Of a stretch of DNA of 6,869 nt, positions 1-6,430 are shown one piece after another. The notes beneath the pieces were generated by a model, which saw only the letters and a program-made list of their open reading frames with translations, was not told the DNA's origin and searched no databases. The position numbers and the translations under genes are program-made. The stretch comes from Cellvibrio sp. (lineage in GTDB: Bacteria > Pseudomonadota > Gammaproteobacteria > Pseudomonadales > Cellvibrionaceae), in assembly GCA_003524365.1 (NCBI GenBank), contig DQHS01000233.1:24051-30919 (forward strand), given 5' to 3'. Each line of letters begins with the position of its first letter. Positions within the stretch are counted from its first letter, which is position 1.

Positions 1-288
1 GAAACCTACGGCGCTGATTTGCATGTGATCAACGGCTACCTCGATTCAATGAGCTATCCCGATCGCGGCCGTTTGGTAAACGAGACCGGTCTGCCTAATG
101 ACAAAATCCACGTCGAAAACGGCTACACTTCCGATGTTGTATCTGCCCTTGCAGAAAAAATTGGTGCCGACTTGATTATCATGGGTACACTCGGCCAAAA
201 CGGTATGACTAAAACCCGTCGGGGCAATACTTCTGAGCGTTTGATCGCGGCAGTCGATACCGACGTGATGGTGATTAATCACGAATAA
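1..288 (+). CDS. Universal stress protein, UspE-like C-terminal domain (5' partial)
   Basis: Only the last 95 codons are visible; the reading frame is open from base 1, so the gene starts outside the window. The fragment is the C-terminal half of a Usp domain. It ends in the nucleotide-binding signature G-x2-G-x9-G (fragment residues G62, G65 and G75), followed by N-T-S-E and the hydrophobic strand VMVI near the C-terminus. G-N-T-[SA]-E at this point resembles the second domain of the tandem protein UspE rather than single-domain UspA, which usually has G-S. Family knowledge: Usp proteins are cytoplasmic, bind ATP or other small ligands and help survival in stasis or oxygen limitation. In pseudomonads usp genes often lie near the anr/cco region, which fits the cco genes at the other end of the window. 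Whether this is a tandem UspE cannot be decided because the N-terminal half is missing. The Usp call is firm and the UspE subtype tentative. Confidence 0.88.
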   Translation, partial: ETYGADLHVINGYLDSMSYPDRGRLVNETGLPNDKIHVENGYTSDVVSALAEKIGADLIIMGTLGQNGMTKTRRGNTSERLIAAVDTDVMVINHE

Positions 289-302
289 TTTTTTATTCGT
301 AT

Positions 303-347
303 AAAACAAAACCCGGTTATGGAATGATAACCGGGTTTTGTTTTTTT
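303..347. terminator. Bidirectional Rho-independent terminator
   Basis: A perfect 18-bp inverted repeat pairs 303-320 with 327-344 around a six-base loop (GGAATG, 321-326). The GC-rich core is CCCGG/CCGGG. On the plus strand the stem runs into a seven-T tract at 341-347. On the minus strand the complement of the A-rich left arm gives TTTTGTTTTAT. It lies 14 nt past the usp stop and 32 nt past the djlA stop, so it can end both convergent transcripts. Confidence 0.93.
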
Positions 348-379
348 AGATCGGTGAAAAATACAGCAAACGCATCGAC

Positions 380-1174
380 TTAACGGGATTTTTTAATCAG
401 ATCATATGCTGCCTGGATTTCCTGCGAGCGCTCAGTAGCTGCTTTGATCATATCCTCCGGCATACCCTGCCCGATTAATTTATCGGGGTGATATTCGCTC
501 ATTAATTTGCGGTAGGCTTTTTTGAGCTCAGTATCAGTGACCGTTTTTTCTACGCCCAATGCTTCATAAGCTAAGGCCAACTCATCCGCACGCGAGGGCT
601 GCCCACCTTGCTGGTAAGACCCCTGCTCTTGCCTAAACGTATTTTGTGCATTGAGCATTCGCAGCAATTGTTCAAATGCGAAGCGGGAAAAACCAAGACG
701 CTCGGCAACCTGGCGTAATACCTGCGCTTCCTGCTCATCTAATACACCATCGGCCATCGCCAGATTGACAAGATTTACCAAGAGCATATTGATCAGATTT
801 GGGCTGGTACCGCAGAGCTGTTTAAACTCCCCCATTACCGCATCAAAATTAAAATCATCGGCCGTGCCCAATTTGAATAACCGAATCGCTTCGCGACGGT
901 GCTCAGGTGTTAAGCCCATTTTAGTCATTAACGATTCAGTGAGTTGAATTTCCGTTTCACTTACACGCCCATCGGCTTTTGCCAAATTCCCGAGCAATAA
1001 AAAAACCGTGGTGAAAAAATTCGTTTGCACCGCATGCAATTGTTCGTTCGACATTTTGGGGATCTGGCGTCTTCTGCGATCAATCAGAAAATGCCCCAAG
1101 AGTGCACCGACAATCGCACCAAAAGGGCCGCCAACTAAAATACCTACGATAAAACCCAGTACCTTTCCGATCAT
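380..1174 (-). CDS. djlA: DjlA-type membrane-anchored J-domain co-chaperone
   Basis: The 264-aa protein matches the DjlA layout and length (E. coli DjlA is about 270 aa). Residues 4-32 form one glycine-rich transmembrane segment followed by R33-R36, which places the bulk of the protein in the cytoplasm. Residues about 52-175 are a helical TerB-like domain carrying two similar acidic turns, KADGRVSETE and MADGVLDEQE. A Q/G-rich linker (about 180-195) leads to a C-terminal J domain (about 198-264) with the essential HPD at 229-231 and the family ending Q-E-I-Q-x-A-Y-x-L-I-K. Known role: DjlA stimulates DnaK ATPase at the inner membrane and affects envelope stress signalling such as Rcs/capsule in enterobacteria. 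The start is supported by the N-terminal TM segment and an AAGAG motif a few bases upstream. It is the last gene of the minus-strand series, 103 nt after selO, and runs into the bidirectional terminator. No key residue is missing. Confidence 0.93.
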   Translation of the reverse strand: MIGKVLGFIVGILVGGPFGAIVGALLGHFLIDRRRRQIPKMSNEQLHAVQTNFFTTVFLLLGNLAKADGRVSETEIQLTESLMTKMGLTPEHRREAIRLFKLGTADDFNFDAVMGEFKQLCGTSPNLINMLLVNLVNLAMADGVLDEQEAQVLRQVAERLGFSRFAFEQLLRMLNAQNTFRQEQGSYQQGGQPSRADELALAYEALGVEKTVTDTELKKAYRKLMSEYHPDKLIGQGMPEDMIKAATERSQEIQAAYDLIKKSR

Positions 1175-1277
1175 AATTTTCTCTTAACTTTCGATAAATA
1201 ATGCGGATCTATTTAATAAAAATGTATTTCATCCGCGCGTTAGCAAACCTGATTACCACATTAAATAACAGTAGCCT
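1175..1277. other. Intergenic spacer selO-djlA with AT-rich inverted repeat
   Basis: This spacer contains a six-base inverted repeat, GCGGAT at 1203-1208 and ATCCGC at 1231-1236, around a 22-nt AT-rich loop. No U-tract follows on the minus strand, so it is not a convincing terminator for selO. The AT-rich loop could contain a djlA promoter, but I found no well-spaced -35/-10 pair. Function is unassigned. Confidence 0.3.
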
Positions 1278-2897
1278 CTACGAACTGCATGACAGCATCG
1301 AACAACCCGCTTTATGTCGCGCCCACTCGGGACGTTTGGCAAAATACTCTTCATACTCCGGTTGCTCATCGTAAGGATTGCGTAGTATTTGCAACAACTT
1401 TTCAACTTCAGAATTATCGCCTTGAGTTGCCTTATCAATGGCTTGTTGCGCCAAATAGTTGCGCAACACATATTTGGGATTTACCGCATTCATCCGCAGC
1501 CGACGCTGATTATCATCGTTACCATTGACGGCATAATCTTGCTGCAAGCGCTGCGCGTAAGTGCGCAGCCAATTTGCCATCGCCGCTTCCGCTGTCGTAT
1601 CGACAGCTTGATAATAAGCAGGCCGCACGATATCAACACACTGCTGGTCTGTGTATTGATGAATGTCATCGGGTGATAAGTGCGCGAGACGGCGATAAAA
1701 AATCGTCATATCGATTTCCGCAGTTTGCAGCACTTGCAACAAATTGTCGGTAAGGGTTTGATCCTGTGCAGGATCAAATTGGCTTAAACCCAATTTATTC
1801 GCCATATCACGCTGCGCGCAATACTCATATTCAACACGGTAACTTTCCAGCGCCTGTTGCAATGGTTCGACCGCATTAATCAATGGATAAAGTGCGTTGG
1901 CAAGTTGGGCGAGATTCCAAAGTGCAATACGCGGCTGATTAATGTATCGATAACGGCGCCCTTGCGCATCGGTTGTATTCGGTGTCCAATCCGGCTCATA
2001 ACCTTCCAGCCAACCGTAAGGGCCGTAGTCGATGGTTAAACCGAGAATCGACATATTGTCAGTATTCATTACGCCGTGCACAAAACCCACACGCATCCAG
2101 TGCGCCATCAATTGCGCTGTGCTGATACAAATTTCAGTAAACCATTGCAGATAAATATCGGCTGTAATTTCAGCTGATGCATTTGCCAAAAAATGGGGAA
2201 AATCAGCGCGGATAGTGAAATCGGCGAGCTGTTTTAATAAATCGATATCGCCGCGCGCAGAAAGAATTTCAAAATTGCCAAAGCGTGTAAAACTGGGCGC
2301 GACACGACAAACAACTGCGCCAAGCTCTAATTGTGGATTGCCGTCATAGAACATATCGCGTCGCACCCATTCACCCGTCGTGATCAGACTGAGCGCGCGC
2401 GTAGTGGGAACACCTAAATGAAACATGGCCTCACTGCATAAAAATTCGCGCACCGATGAGCGCAATACCGCAAGTCCATCAGCAGTACGCGAATAGGGTG
2501 TTGGCCCCGCGCCCTTTAATTGCAATGTCCAGTAATTACCTTGTTGATTGCGCACTTCACCTAGATTAATTGCGCGGCCATCACCCAACTGCCCTGCCCA
2601 GTTGCCAAATTGATGGCCACCGTAACAACAGGCATGGGGCTCCATTCCGGGAAGCAATTGATTACCACCAAATATTTGCGCGAATTCTGTTTGGGTAAAA
2701 ATAGATTCGGGTAAATCCAACAGCGCCGCAACTTCTTGTGCACCCGCGACAAGCTGCGGATTTTTTACTGCGGTGGGATTTACGCGTGAATAAATTGCAC
2801 CAGCAACCTGACGACGAAAATTTTCCGTTTCGGGATCTGCTGGTAACTCGCGCACCAGCCGGTTATCAAATTGGAGTTGGTTAAGCTGTGTGATCAT
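1278..2897 (-). CDS. selO: Protein adenylyltransferase SelO (YdiU family)
   Basis: A full-length 539-aa SelO/YdiU pseudokinase-fold protein. Known family function: it transfers AMP from ATP to Ser/Thr/Tyr hydroxyls of proteins, with ATP bound in a flipped orientation, and is linked to redox homeostasis. Visible motifs: the glycine-rich block YGGHQFGNWAGQLGDGRA (92-109); the nucleotide-contacting lysine in Q-L-K-G-A-G (K128) followed by T-P-Y-S-R; the catalytic-loop equivalent H-G-V-M-N-T-D-N (274-281); and the DFG-equivalent D-Y-G (290-292). D280 corresponds to the proposed catalytic base. N281 and D290, nine residues apart, fit the metal-binding Asn/Asp pair. N-P-K-Y-V-L-R-N-Y at 473-481 is also typical. 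The C-terminus ends C-S-S, with C537 at the place of the selenocysteine of animal SelO, and a second Cys at 532. No clear Shine-Dalgarno precedes the chosen ATG; the start rests on the family N-terminus. It lies 81 nt downstream of gloA on the same strand. No truncation or frameshift is seen. Confidence 0.95.
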   Translation of the reverse strand: MITQLNQLQFDNRLVRELPADPETENFRRQVAGAIYSRVNPTAVKNPQLVAGAQEVAALLDLPESIFTQTEFAQIFGGNQLLPGMEPHACCYGGHQFGNWAGQLGDGRAINLGEVRNQQGNYWTLQLKGAGPTPYSRTADGLAVLRSSVREFLCSEAMFHLGVPTTRALSLITTGEWVRRDMFYDGNPQLELGAVVCRVAPSFTRFGNFEILSARGDIDLLKQLADFTIRADFPHFLANASAEITADIYLQWFTEICISTAQLMAHWMRVGFVHGVMNTDNMSILGLTIDYGPYGWLEGYEPDWTPNTTDAQGRRYRYINQPRIALWNLAQLANALYPLINAVEPLQQALESYRVEYEYCAQRDMANKLGLSQFDPAQDQTLTDNLLQVLQTAEIDMTIFYRRLAHLSPDDIHQYTDQQCVDIVRPAYYQAVDTTAEAAMANWLRTYAQRLQQDYAVNGNDDNQRRLRMNAVNPKYVLRNYLAQQAIDKATQGDNSEVEKLLQILRNPYDEQPEYEEYFAKRPEWARHKAGCSMLSCSS

Positions 2898-2978
2898 AGC
2901 TGCCGAGCTAAATGTCGCTCATCTCAAATTGGGGATTATGTCCCTAAGATAAGCTGAAGCATGAGGGGAAGTGAAGAA
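2898..2978 (-). promoter_or_regulatory. gloA-selO spacer, possible weak selO promoter
   Basis: On the minus strand this spacer contains CATAAT (five of six to the -10 consensus) inside the short inverted repeat GGGA-cataa-TCCC, about 40 nt before the selO ATG. No acceptable -35 element sits at the right distance, and there is no gloA terminator with a T-tract. Read-through from gloA into selO is therefore plausible, with at most a weak internal promoter. Confidence 0.2.
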
Positions 2979-3362
2979 CTATTTTATACCGAGCAACTCA
3001 ACTTTGTAGCCGTCAGGATCTTCAACAAAGGCAAGAATGGTAGTGCCGTGCATCATCGGGCCTGGTTCACGCACGATTTTTCCGCCGGCGGCACGAATTT
3101 TATCGCAAGTTGCATAAACATCGTCACAACCTAGCGCGATATGCCCATAGCCCTTGCCTAAATCGTAGTGATCAACACCATAGTTATAGGTCAATTCAAT
3201 GACGGTGTTAGTCGCCTCATCGCCATAACCGATAAAGGCCAGCGTAAATTTTCCTTCTGGATAATCCTGCTGACGCAATAGTTTCATACCCAGCACTTGA
3301 GTATAAAACTCAATGGATTTTTGCAAGTTGCCAACACGCAACATGGTGTGAAGAATACGCAT
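2979..3362 (-). CDS. gloA: Lactoylglutathione lyase (glyoxalase I)
   Basis: The 127-aa protein has the length of bacterial Ni-type glyoxalase I. This enzyme converts the hemithioacetal of methylglyoxal and glutathione into S-lactoylglutathione in the cytoplasm, the first step of methylglyoxal detoxification. The four metal ligands fall at exactly the E. coli GloA positions: H5, E56, H74 and E122. Family motifs seen are RILHTMLRVGNL with S-I-x-F-Y and L-G-M at the N-terminus, Y-G-H-I-A in the middle, and D-P-D-G-Y-x-V-E-L at the C-terminus. The two betaalphabetabetabeta modules (about 1-60 and 70-127) are both complete, and the protein lacks the extra loops of the longer Zn-dependent eukaryotic type. 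The gene begins 33 nt after the Omp85-like gene stops, so the two are probably co-transcribed. The nearest purine-rich motif (TAAGG) is about 15 nt upstream, too far for a good ribosome-binding site. Confidence 0.97.
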   Translation of the reverse strand: MRILHTMLRVGNLQKSIEFYTQVLGMKLLRQQDYPEGKFTLAFIGYGDEATNTVIELTYNYGVDHYDLGKGYGHIALGCDDVYATCDKIRAAGGKIVREPGPMMHGTTILAFVEDPDGYKVELLGIK

Positions 3363-3395
3363 AGTGGCTTATTTATACCTTAAAAATACTCATGA

Positions 3396-5093
3396 CTAGA
3401 ATCTTGATTGGGCACCTACTGTTAGTTGATATTTACCCACGCCAGGTTCATTTCTGGCAGAAGTAGGTGTAGCTATATCAACGTGTACCACATTACCTAT
3501 ACGCACTTTACTGGAACTAAGACGCAAGCCAAAACCGACATTACTCAACAGTGGGCTATAACCATATTGTTCTACACCCCAGGCTTTACCCATATCAAAA
3601 AACACCACCGCGCCGACACGCATCAGGTTAAAAATATGTATATCCGAGAAATAACGGCGCTCTACCGTAAATACATAGCGTTCGTCACCGCGCTGATAGT
3701 CTGTGGGATATCCGCGTAGACCGGAAATATCGCCCACCGTTAATTCTTCGTATTGGGCAAGATCTTGACCGATATCGTAATTAAGTCCCATGTACCAGCG
3801 GCGTTTTTCGTCCTGGAAATAATTGTAAGTAAGATTAATGCCCGCAACAGCACTATTCAAACCGTCCAGTTTCGAATAATGCCGACCATCCAAATTTAAT
3901 GTTGTTTCAAAGATATGCTCGCTGTCGAAGTCAACAATGTAGGTGTACTTGCCAATATAACGAACAACATCATCAGGGTTATCAAACTGCGTACCACCAT
4001 AACCCAAACGAAAACTCAGATTTTGACCGAGCGCTATATCTTCGGGGCGTTGGATTTGATTTACATTTTTAAATACACCATACCGATTCTCCAAATACTG
4101 ATATTCAATCCAGGGATAAACTGCTTTACGTTCACCGGGGATAGGCTGCAGCGTATCGTCTGTTTCAAAAAAATTATCTTCTTCATTGGAAATACCCACC
4201 AACCAGCGTTGCGTATGAGTTGGAGTCACGTCGGTCGCCAAACCAAAATAAACACGATTGTGCATGGTTTGGTGACGGAACTCGTTTATTTGCTCATCCA
4301 TGTGACGAATCGGTGCTTCAAGCGTTACGTCTTGGGTGTAAAAGCCGGCAGCCCAAGGGGTTTCCAAAGAATGGAAAGGACGCGAAACATCGACAATCGT
4401 ATCGCGCCCGTCGCTAGTATCGGCATAATATATTTTGGTAGCGATTTGCGAATTGAAAATATGCGGATTGCTAAAGTCGTAACTTATCAAATTGCGCTGT
4501 GCATTTTGCTCGTAGCCTATGGTCAAACTGTTGCCAGTACCAAAAATATTACCATCAGCAATTGCGAAGCCGGATTTGGTTCCTTCCGATTCTTTACTCA
4601 AGGAAATTTGTGGCTCTAACGCCCAGGAATCCTGAGTCACTACCATGATATCGACTTGCTCTGCACAGACAGTGAGAGGAATGATATAGGCGTTAGTAAG
4701 GTACGGGCGCTTGCGCAAAATACGCTCGCTTTCCTGAATTTTTTTTACATTCAGGGCCTCACCTTCTTCAAACAATAATTGTGCACGCACTACGCTTGGG
4801 CGCGTATTAATATGAAGTTTATTCAAGAATAGATACAGGCTATTATTTTCGTCGGGATCGTCTTTATTAAAAACCGATAAACTATTGAATTGGATTGTGC
4901 GAATTTTTTTACCTTGCAGCTCATCGAACAGCTTCGTGTCCAAACGCGTATTTTTAGCCTCGGCAACATTTACACGCTGACCGGGAAAACTACGACAACT
5001 AGGATCATCAATAACAGATTCGGCCTCGGCACTTACGCCAGCCGATAAAAAAGCCAGGATACAGAACAGCCCGATACGCGGGGTTTTAAACAT
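3396..5093 (-). CDS. Short Omp85/BamA-TamA-like outer-membrane protein with one apparent POTRA domain
   Basis: A 565-aa exported protein. Residues 1-22 form a Sec signal peptide (basic start, hydrophobic core, AGVSA cleavage site). Residues about 62-155 read as a single POTRA-like unit: a first strand K-K-I-R-T-I-Q-F, helices with an L-N-V-K-K-I-Q-E-S-E-R-I-L-R-K-R-P-Y-L pattern, then the strand V-D-I-M-V-V-T-Q-D. From about 175 on it shows alternating beta strands ending in F565, the usual C-terminal aromatic of the BAM targeting signal. The Omp85 signature is visible as S-G-L-R-G-Y (457-462), the VRGF-loop equivalent, followed by E-R-R-Y-F and F-F-D-M-G-K-A-W (498-505). Known family roles are outer-membrane protein insertion or translocation. 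The substrate of this subfamily is not known to me, so I give no gene symbol. C33 and C143 are the only cysteines after signal cleavage and could form a periplasmic disulfide. It heads a new transcription block before gloA. It is far shorter than BamA, with its five POTRA domains, and resembles the single-POTRA barrels found fused to patatin in PlpD, but has no patatin domain. Confidence 0.82.
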   Translation of the reverse strand: MFKTPRIGLFCILAFLSAGVSAEAESVIDDPSCRSFPGQRVNVAEAKNTRLDTKLFDELQGKKIRTIQFNSLSVFNKDDPDENNSLYLFLNKLHINTRPSVVRAQLLFEEGEALNVKKIQESERILRKRPYLTNAYIIPLTVCAEQVDIMVVTQDSWALEPQISLSKESEGTKSGFAIADGNIFGTGNSLTIGYEQNAQRNLISYDFSNPHIFNSQIATKIYYADTSDGRDTIVDVSRPFHSLETPWAAGFYTQDVTLEAPIRHMDEQINEFRHQTMHNRVYFGLATDVTPTHTQRWLVGISNEEDNFFETDDTLQPIPGERKAVYPWIEYQYLENRYGVFKNVNQIQRPEDIALGQNLSFRLGYGGTQFDNPDDVVRYIGKYTYIVDFDSEHIFETTLNLDGRHYSKLDGLNSAVAGINLTYNYFQDEKRRWYMGLNYDIGQDLAQYEELTVGDISGLRGYPTDYQRGDERYVFTVERRYFSDIHIFNLMRVGAVVFFDMGKAWGVEQYGYSPLLSNVGFGLRLSSSKVRIGNVVHVDIATPTSARNEPGVGKYQLTVGAQSRF

Positions 5094-5124
5094 AGCAATG
5101 TCTCAAACGGTCGCTTAACGACAG

Positions 5125-5154
5125 ATGATAAAACCGTAACAAATACTTGGACAA
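5125..5154 (-). promoter_or_regulatory. Possible sigma70 promoter for the Omp85-like gene
   Basis: On the minus strand TTGTCC (5149-5154, four of six to the -35 consensus) is followed after 18 nt by TATCAT (5125-5130, five of six to the -10 consensus). The predicted start would give a leader of roughly 25 nt before the ATG at 5093. The 197-bp gap after the cco-linked gene supports a separate promoter here. Judged by eye only. Confidence 0.35.
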
Positions 5155-5177
5155 AAAAGTATCTATTCAGTTTCAAG

Positions 5178-5200
5178 CTTAGCAGGCGCGCACCTTAGCA
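5178..5200 (-). repeat. Paired heptamer TGCTAAG, 16-nt period
   Basis: TGCTAAG occurs twice on the minus strand (5194-5200 and 5178-5184), with the GC-rich near-palindrome GGTGCGCGCC between the copies. It sits about 25-50 bp upstream of the possible -35 element of the Omp85-like gene. It could be an operator, but two seven-base copies may also be chance. Confidence 0.2.
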
Positions 5201-5290
5201 TGGTGAATTTAGTTCGCCTAGCACAACACTGTTAAGAGTTTTTTAGCCGTGTTATTCGCGCGCTGCATCTGGGGATGTTACGGAATGATG

Positions 5291-6178
5291 CTACTGGGTG
5301 TCTGTCTGTTCGCGCACAGAATCTTTTGCACCCGACGACTGAGAGTTTGATGTGTGATCCATATCGGCATGGTTCATTTGCGAATGATCCATTTCTGCAT
5401 GGTCTACACCTGAGTGATCCATGCCAGAGTGATCCATTGCTGAGTGATCCATCGTCGAGTGATCCATGCCCTCTTCCATCTGTTGATGGCTATCATGATG
5501 GTGTTGATGACTGCCGTGGCCACCGCCCCAAATCGTCCAGAGACCAAACAGAATGACTACTAGCGCAAAGCTCCAACGGATTTGACGGCGCTGCAACAAG
5601 CGACCCAACTGCTGGGCAACGAAACCGGTAGCGAGTACTGCAGGTAAAGTGCCCAAACCAAAGGCGAGCATAATCAGCCCACCGCCGAACGCATCGCCTT
5701 GTGCCATAGCATAGGCCAGCGCCGAATAGACCAAACCGCAGGGCAACCAACCCCAGATTCCACCGAGTGCAACTGCTTTGGCTGCATTGTCGACCGGCAT
5801 TAATGCTTTACCCAAAGGCTGCAAATAGGCCCACAAATAACGGCCTCCAGTTTCCAGATAGGTCAATCCACGCCACCAGTTGGCTAGATATAAGCCCATG
5901 GCAATCAGCAACAAACCCGCGATCCAACGCAACCAAATTGCTCCGCCCGATTCAGTAATCTGTTGCGCAAAGACGCCCACAATCGCGCCCATCAATGCAT
6001 AACTGAAAATGCGCCCGAGATTGTAGCTAAGCAGGATTACCCAACGGCGCGCCTTGGCATTAGCCGGTATCGCCATGCTCAGCGCCCCCATAATACCGCC
6101 GCACATACCCACACAATGAGCACTACTAAAGAGGCCGAGCAGAAATGCGGCAGTGAGGGCAGACCATTCAATTATCAT
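5291..6178 (-). CDS. TauE/SafE (DsbD_2/UreH-like) six-TM protein with Met/His-rich tail, cbb3-linked
   Basis: A 295-aa membrane protein of the type annotated as sulfite exporter TauE/SafE or DsbD_2 and often found after ccoS. Six transmembrane segments are visible at about 6-34, 46-70, 82-100, 136-158, 164-186 and 202-218. Conserved motifs are H-C-V-G-M-C-G-G in TM1 (H21, C22, C26) and W-L-P-C-G in TM4 (C147), thiols suited to metal or redox chemistry. Basic residues lie in the loops 40-45, 103-124 and 193-201, so by the positive-inside rule both ends are periplasmic. The tail begins H-G-S-H-Q-H-H-H-D-S-H (221-231) and continues with eight five-residue units of M-D-H-S-x type (238-277), then a polar end. 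This tail resembles Met/His copper-binding stretches of periplasmic copper proteins. The ATG overlaps the ccoS TGA by four bases (ATGA), implying translational coupling. Inferred role: copper handling for cbb3 oxidase maturation. Sulfite export is not supported by the context. Confidence 0.85.
   Translation of the reverse strand: MIIEWSALTAAFLLGLFSSAHCVGMCGGIMGALSMAIPANAKARRWVILLSYNLGRIFSYALMGAIVGVFAQQITESGGAIWLRWIAGLLLIAMGLYLANWWRGLTYLETGGRYLWAYLQPLGKALMPVDNAAKAVALGGIWGWLPCGLVYSALAYAMAQGDAFGGGLIMLAFGLGTLPAVLATGFVAQQLGRLLQRRQIRWSFALVVILFGLWTIWGGGHGSHQHHHDSHQQMEEGMDHSTMDHSAMDHSGMDHSGVDHAEMDHSQMNHADMDHTSNSQSSGAKDSVREQTDTQ
5348..5467 (-). repeat. Eight-unit 15-bp tandem repeat encoding M-D-H-S-x
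   Basis: Eight in-frame 15-bp units encode the five-residue repeat M-D-H-S-x in the C-terminal tail of the six-TM protein. The four units nearest the membrane domain (5408-5467) share an almost identical plus-strand core, GAGTGATCCAT. The distal four have drifted: V258 replaces Met, N269 replaces Asp, and A261, A271 and T276 replace Ser. Six of the eight units contain GATC, starting at 5356, 5386, 5416, 5431, 5446 and 5461. Confidence 0.95.
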
Positions 6179-6402
6179 GTGCGACCATTCTTGTTATGGA
6201 AAGTGTTATCAGAAGTATCGTCGGAGGTTTCGGCAGCGGTTGGGGGCTGGACTTTTTTGGTTTCATCCGCATCAAACAAAATACGATGCGCCTCGGTATC
6301 GAGGTTGTCGTACTGGCCATTGTTAATCGCCCAAAACAGCACTTTGATTGCTACGCCGATAAAAATCAGTGCGCAGGGGACAAGAAAATACAGACTTTCC
6401 AT
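6175..6402 (-). CDS. ccoS: cbb3-type cytochrome oxidase assembly protein CcoS
   Basis: A 75-aa protein with one N-terminal transmembrane helix (about 4-26) followed by the family signature F-W-A-I-N-N-G-Q-Y-D-N-L-D (23-35) and H-R-I-L-F-D (39-44). Known role: CcoS is an inner-membrane protein needed for cofactor insertion (heme and/or copper) into the CcoN subunit of cbb3 oxidase, working with the copper ATPase CcoI. After residue 45 the protein has a polar, Thr/Asp-rich and probably disordered extension of about 30 residues, which makes it slightly longer than many CcoS proteins. The start is fixed by the TM segment and by a GTGAG motif about seven bases upstream. The gene lies 71 nt after ccoI, and its stop codon overlaps the start of the next gene (ATGA), so the three genes form one unit. 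Confidence 0.95.
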   Translation of the reverse strand: MESLYFLVPCALIFIGVAIKVLFWAINNGQYDNLDTEAHRILFDADETKKVQPPTAAETSDDTSDNTFHNKNGRT

Positions 6403-6430
6403 TAACAGCTCACGATGTTGGATTTACTTA

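Noticed and set aside
46..309. Minus-strand 87-aa frame antisense to the usp gene
   Set aside because: The plus-strand frame carries the Usp nucleotide-binding signature; this frame has no motif and would start inside the terminator region.
1203..1236. Inverted repeat as a selO terminator
   Set aside because: The stem is six base pairs around a 22-nt loop and no T-tract follows on the minus strand.
3915..4619. Plus-strand 234-aa open frame opposite the Omp85-like gene
   Set aside because: It lies wholly inside a well-supported minus-strand gene, its protein lacks recognisable domains, and no ribosome-binding site or promoter is evident.
5348..5467. CRISPR-like short repeat array
   Set aside because: The 15-bp period has no unique spacers and the repeat is in frame within a protein-coding tail.
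5275..5556. Plus-strand 93-aa reading frame rich in S-D-P repeats
   Set aside because: It is the antisense reading of the M-D-H-S-x tail; its repeats follow from the 15-bp coding repeat on the minus strand, and it has no family similarity I recognise.
5291..6178. Sulfite exporter function implied by the TauE/SafE name
   Set aside because: The neighbours are cbb3 assembly genes, and the protein has Cys/His and Met/His motifs pointing to metal handling; nothing nearby concerns sulfur metabolism.
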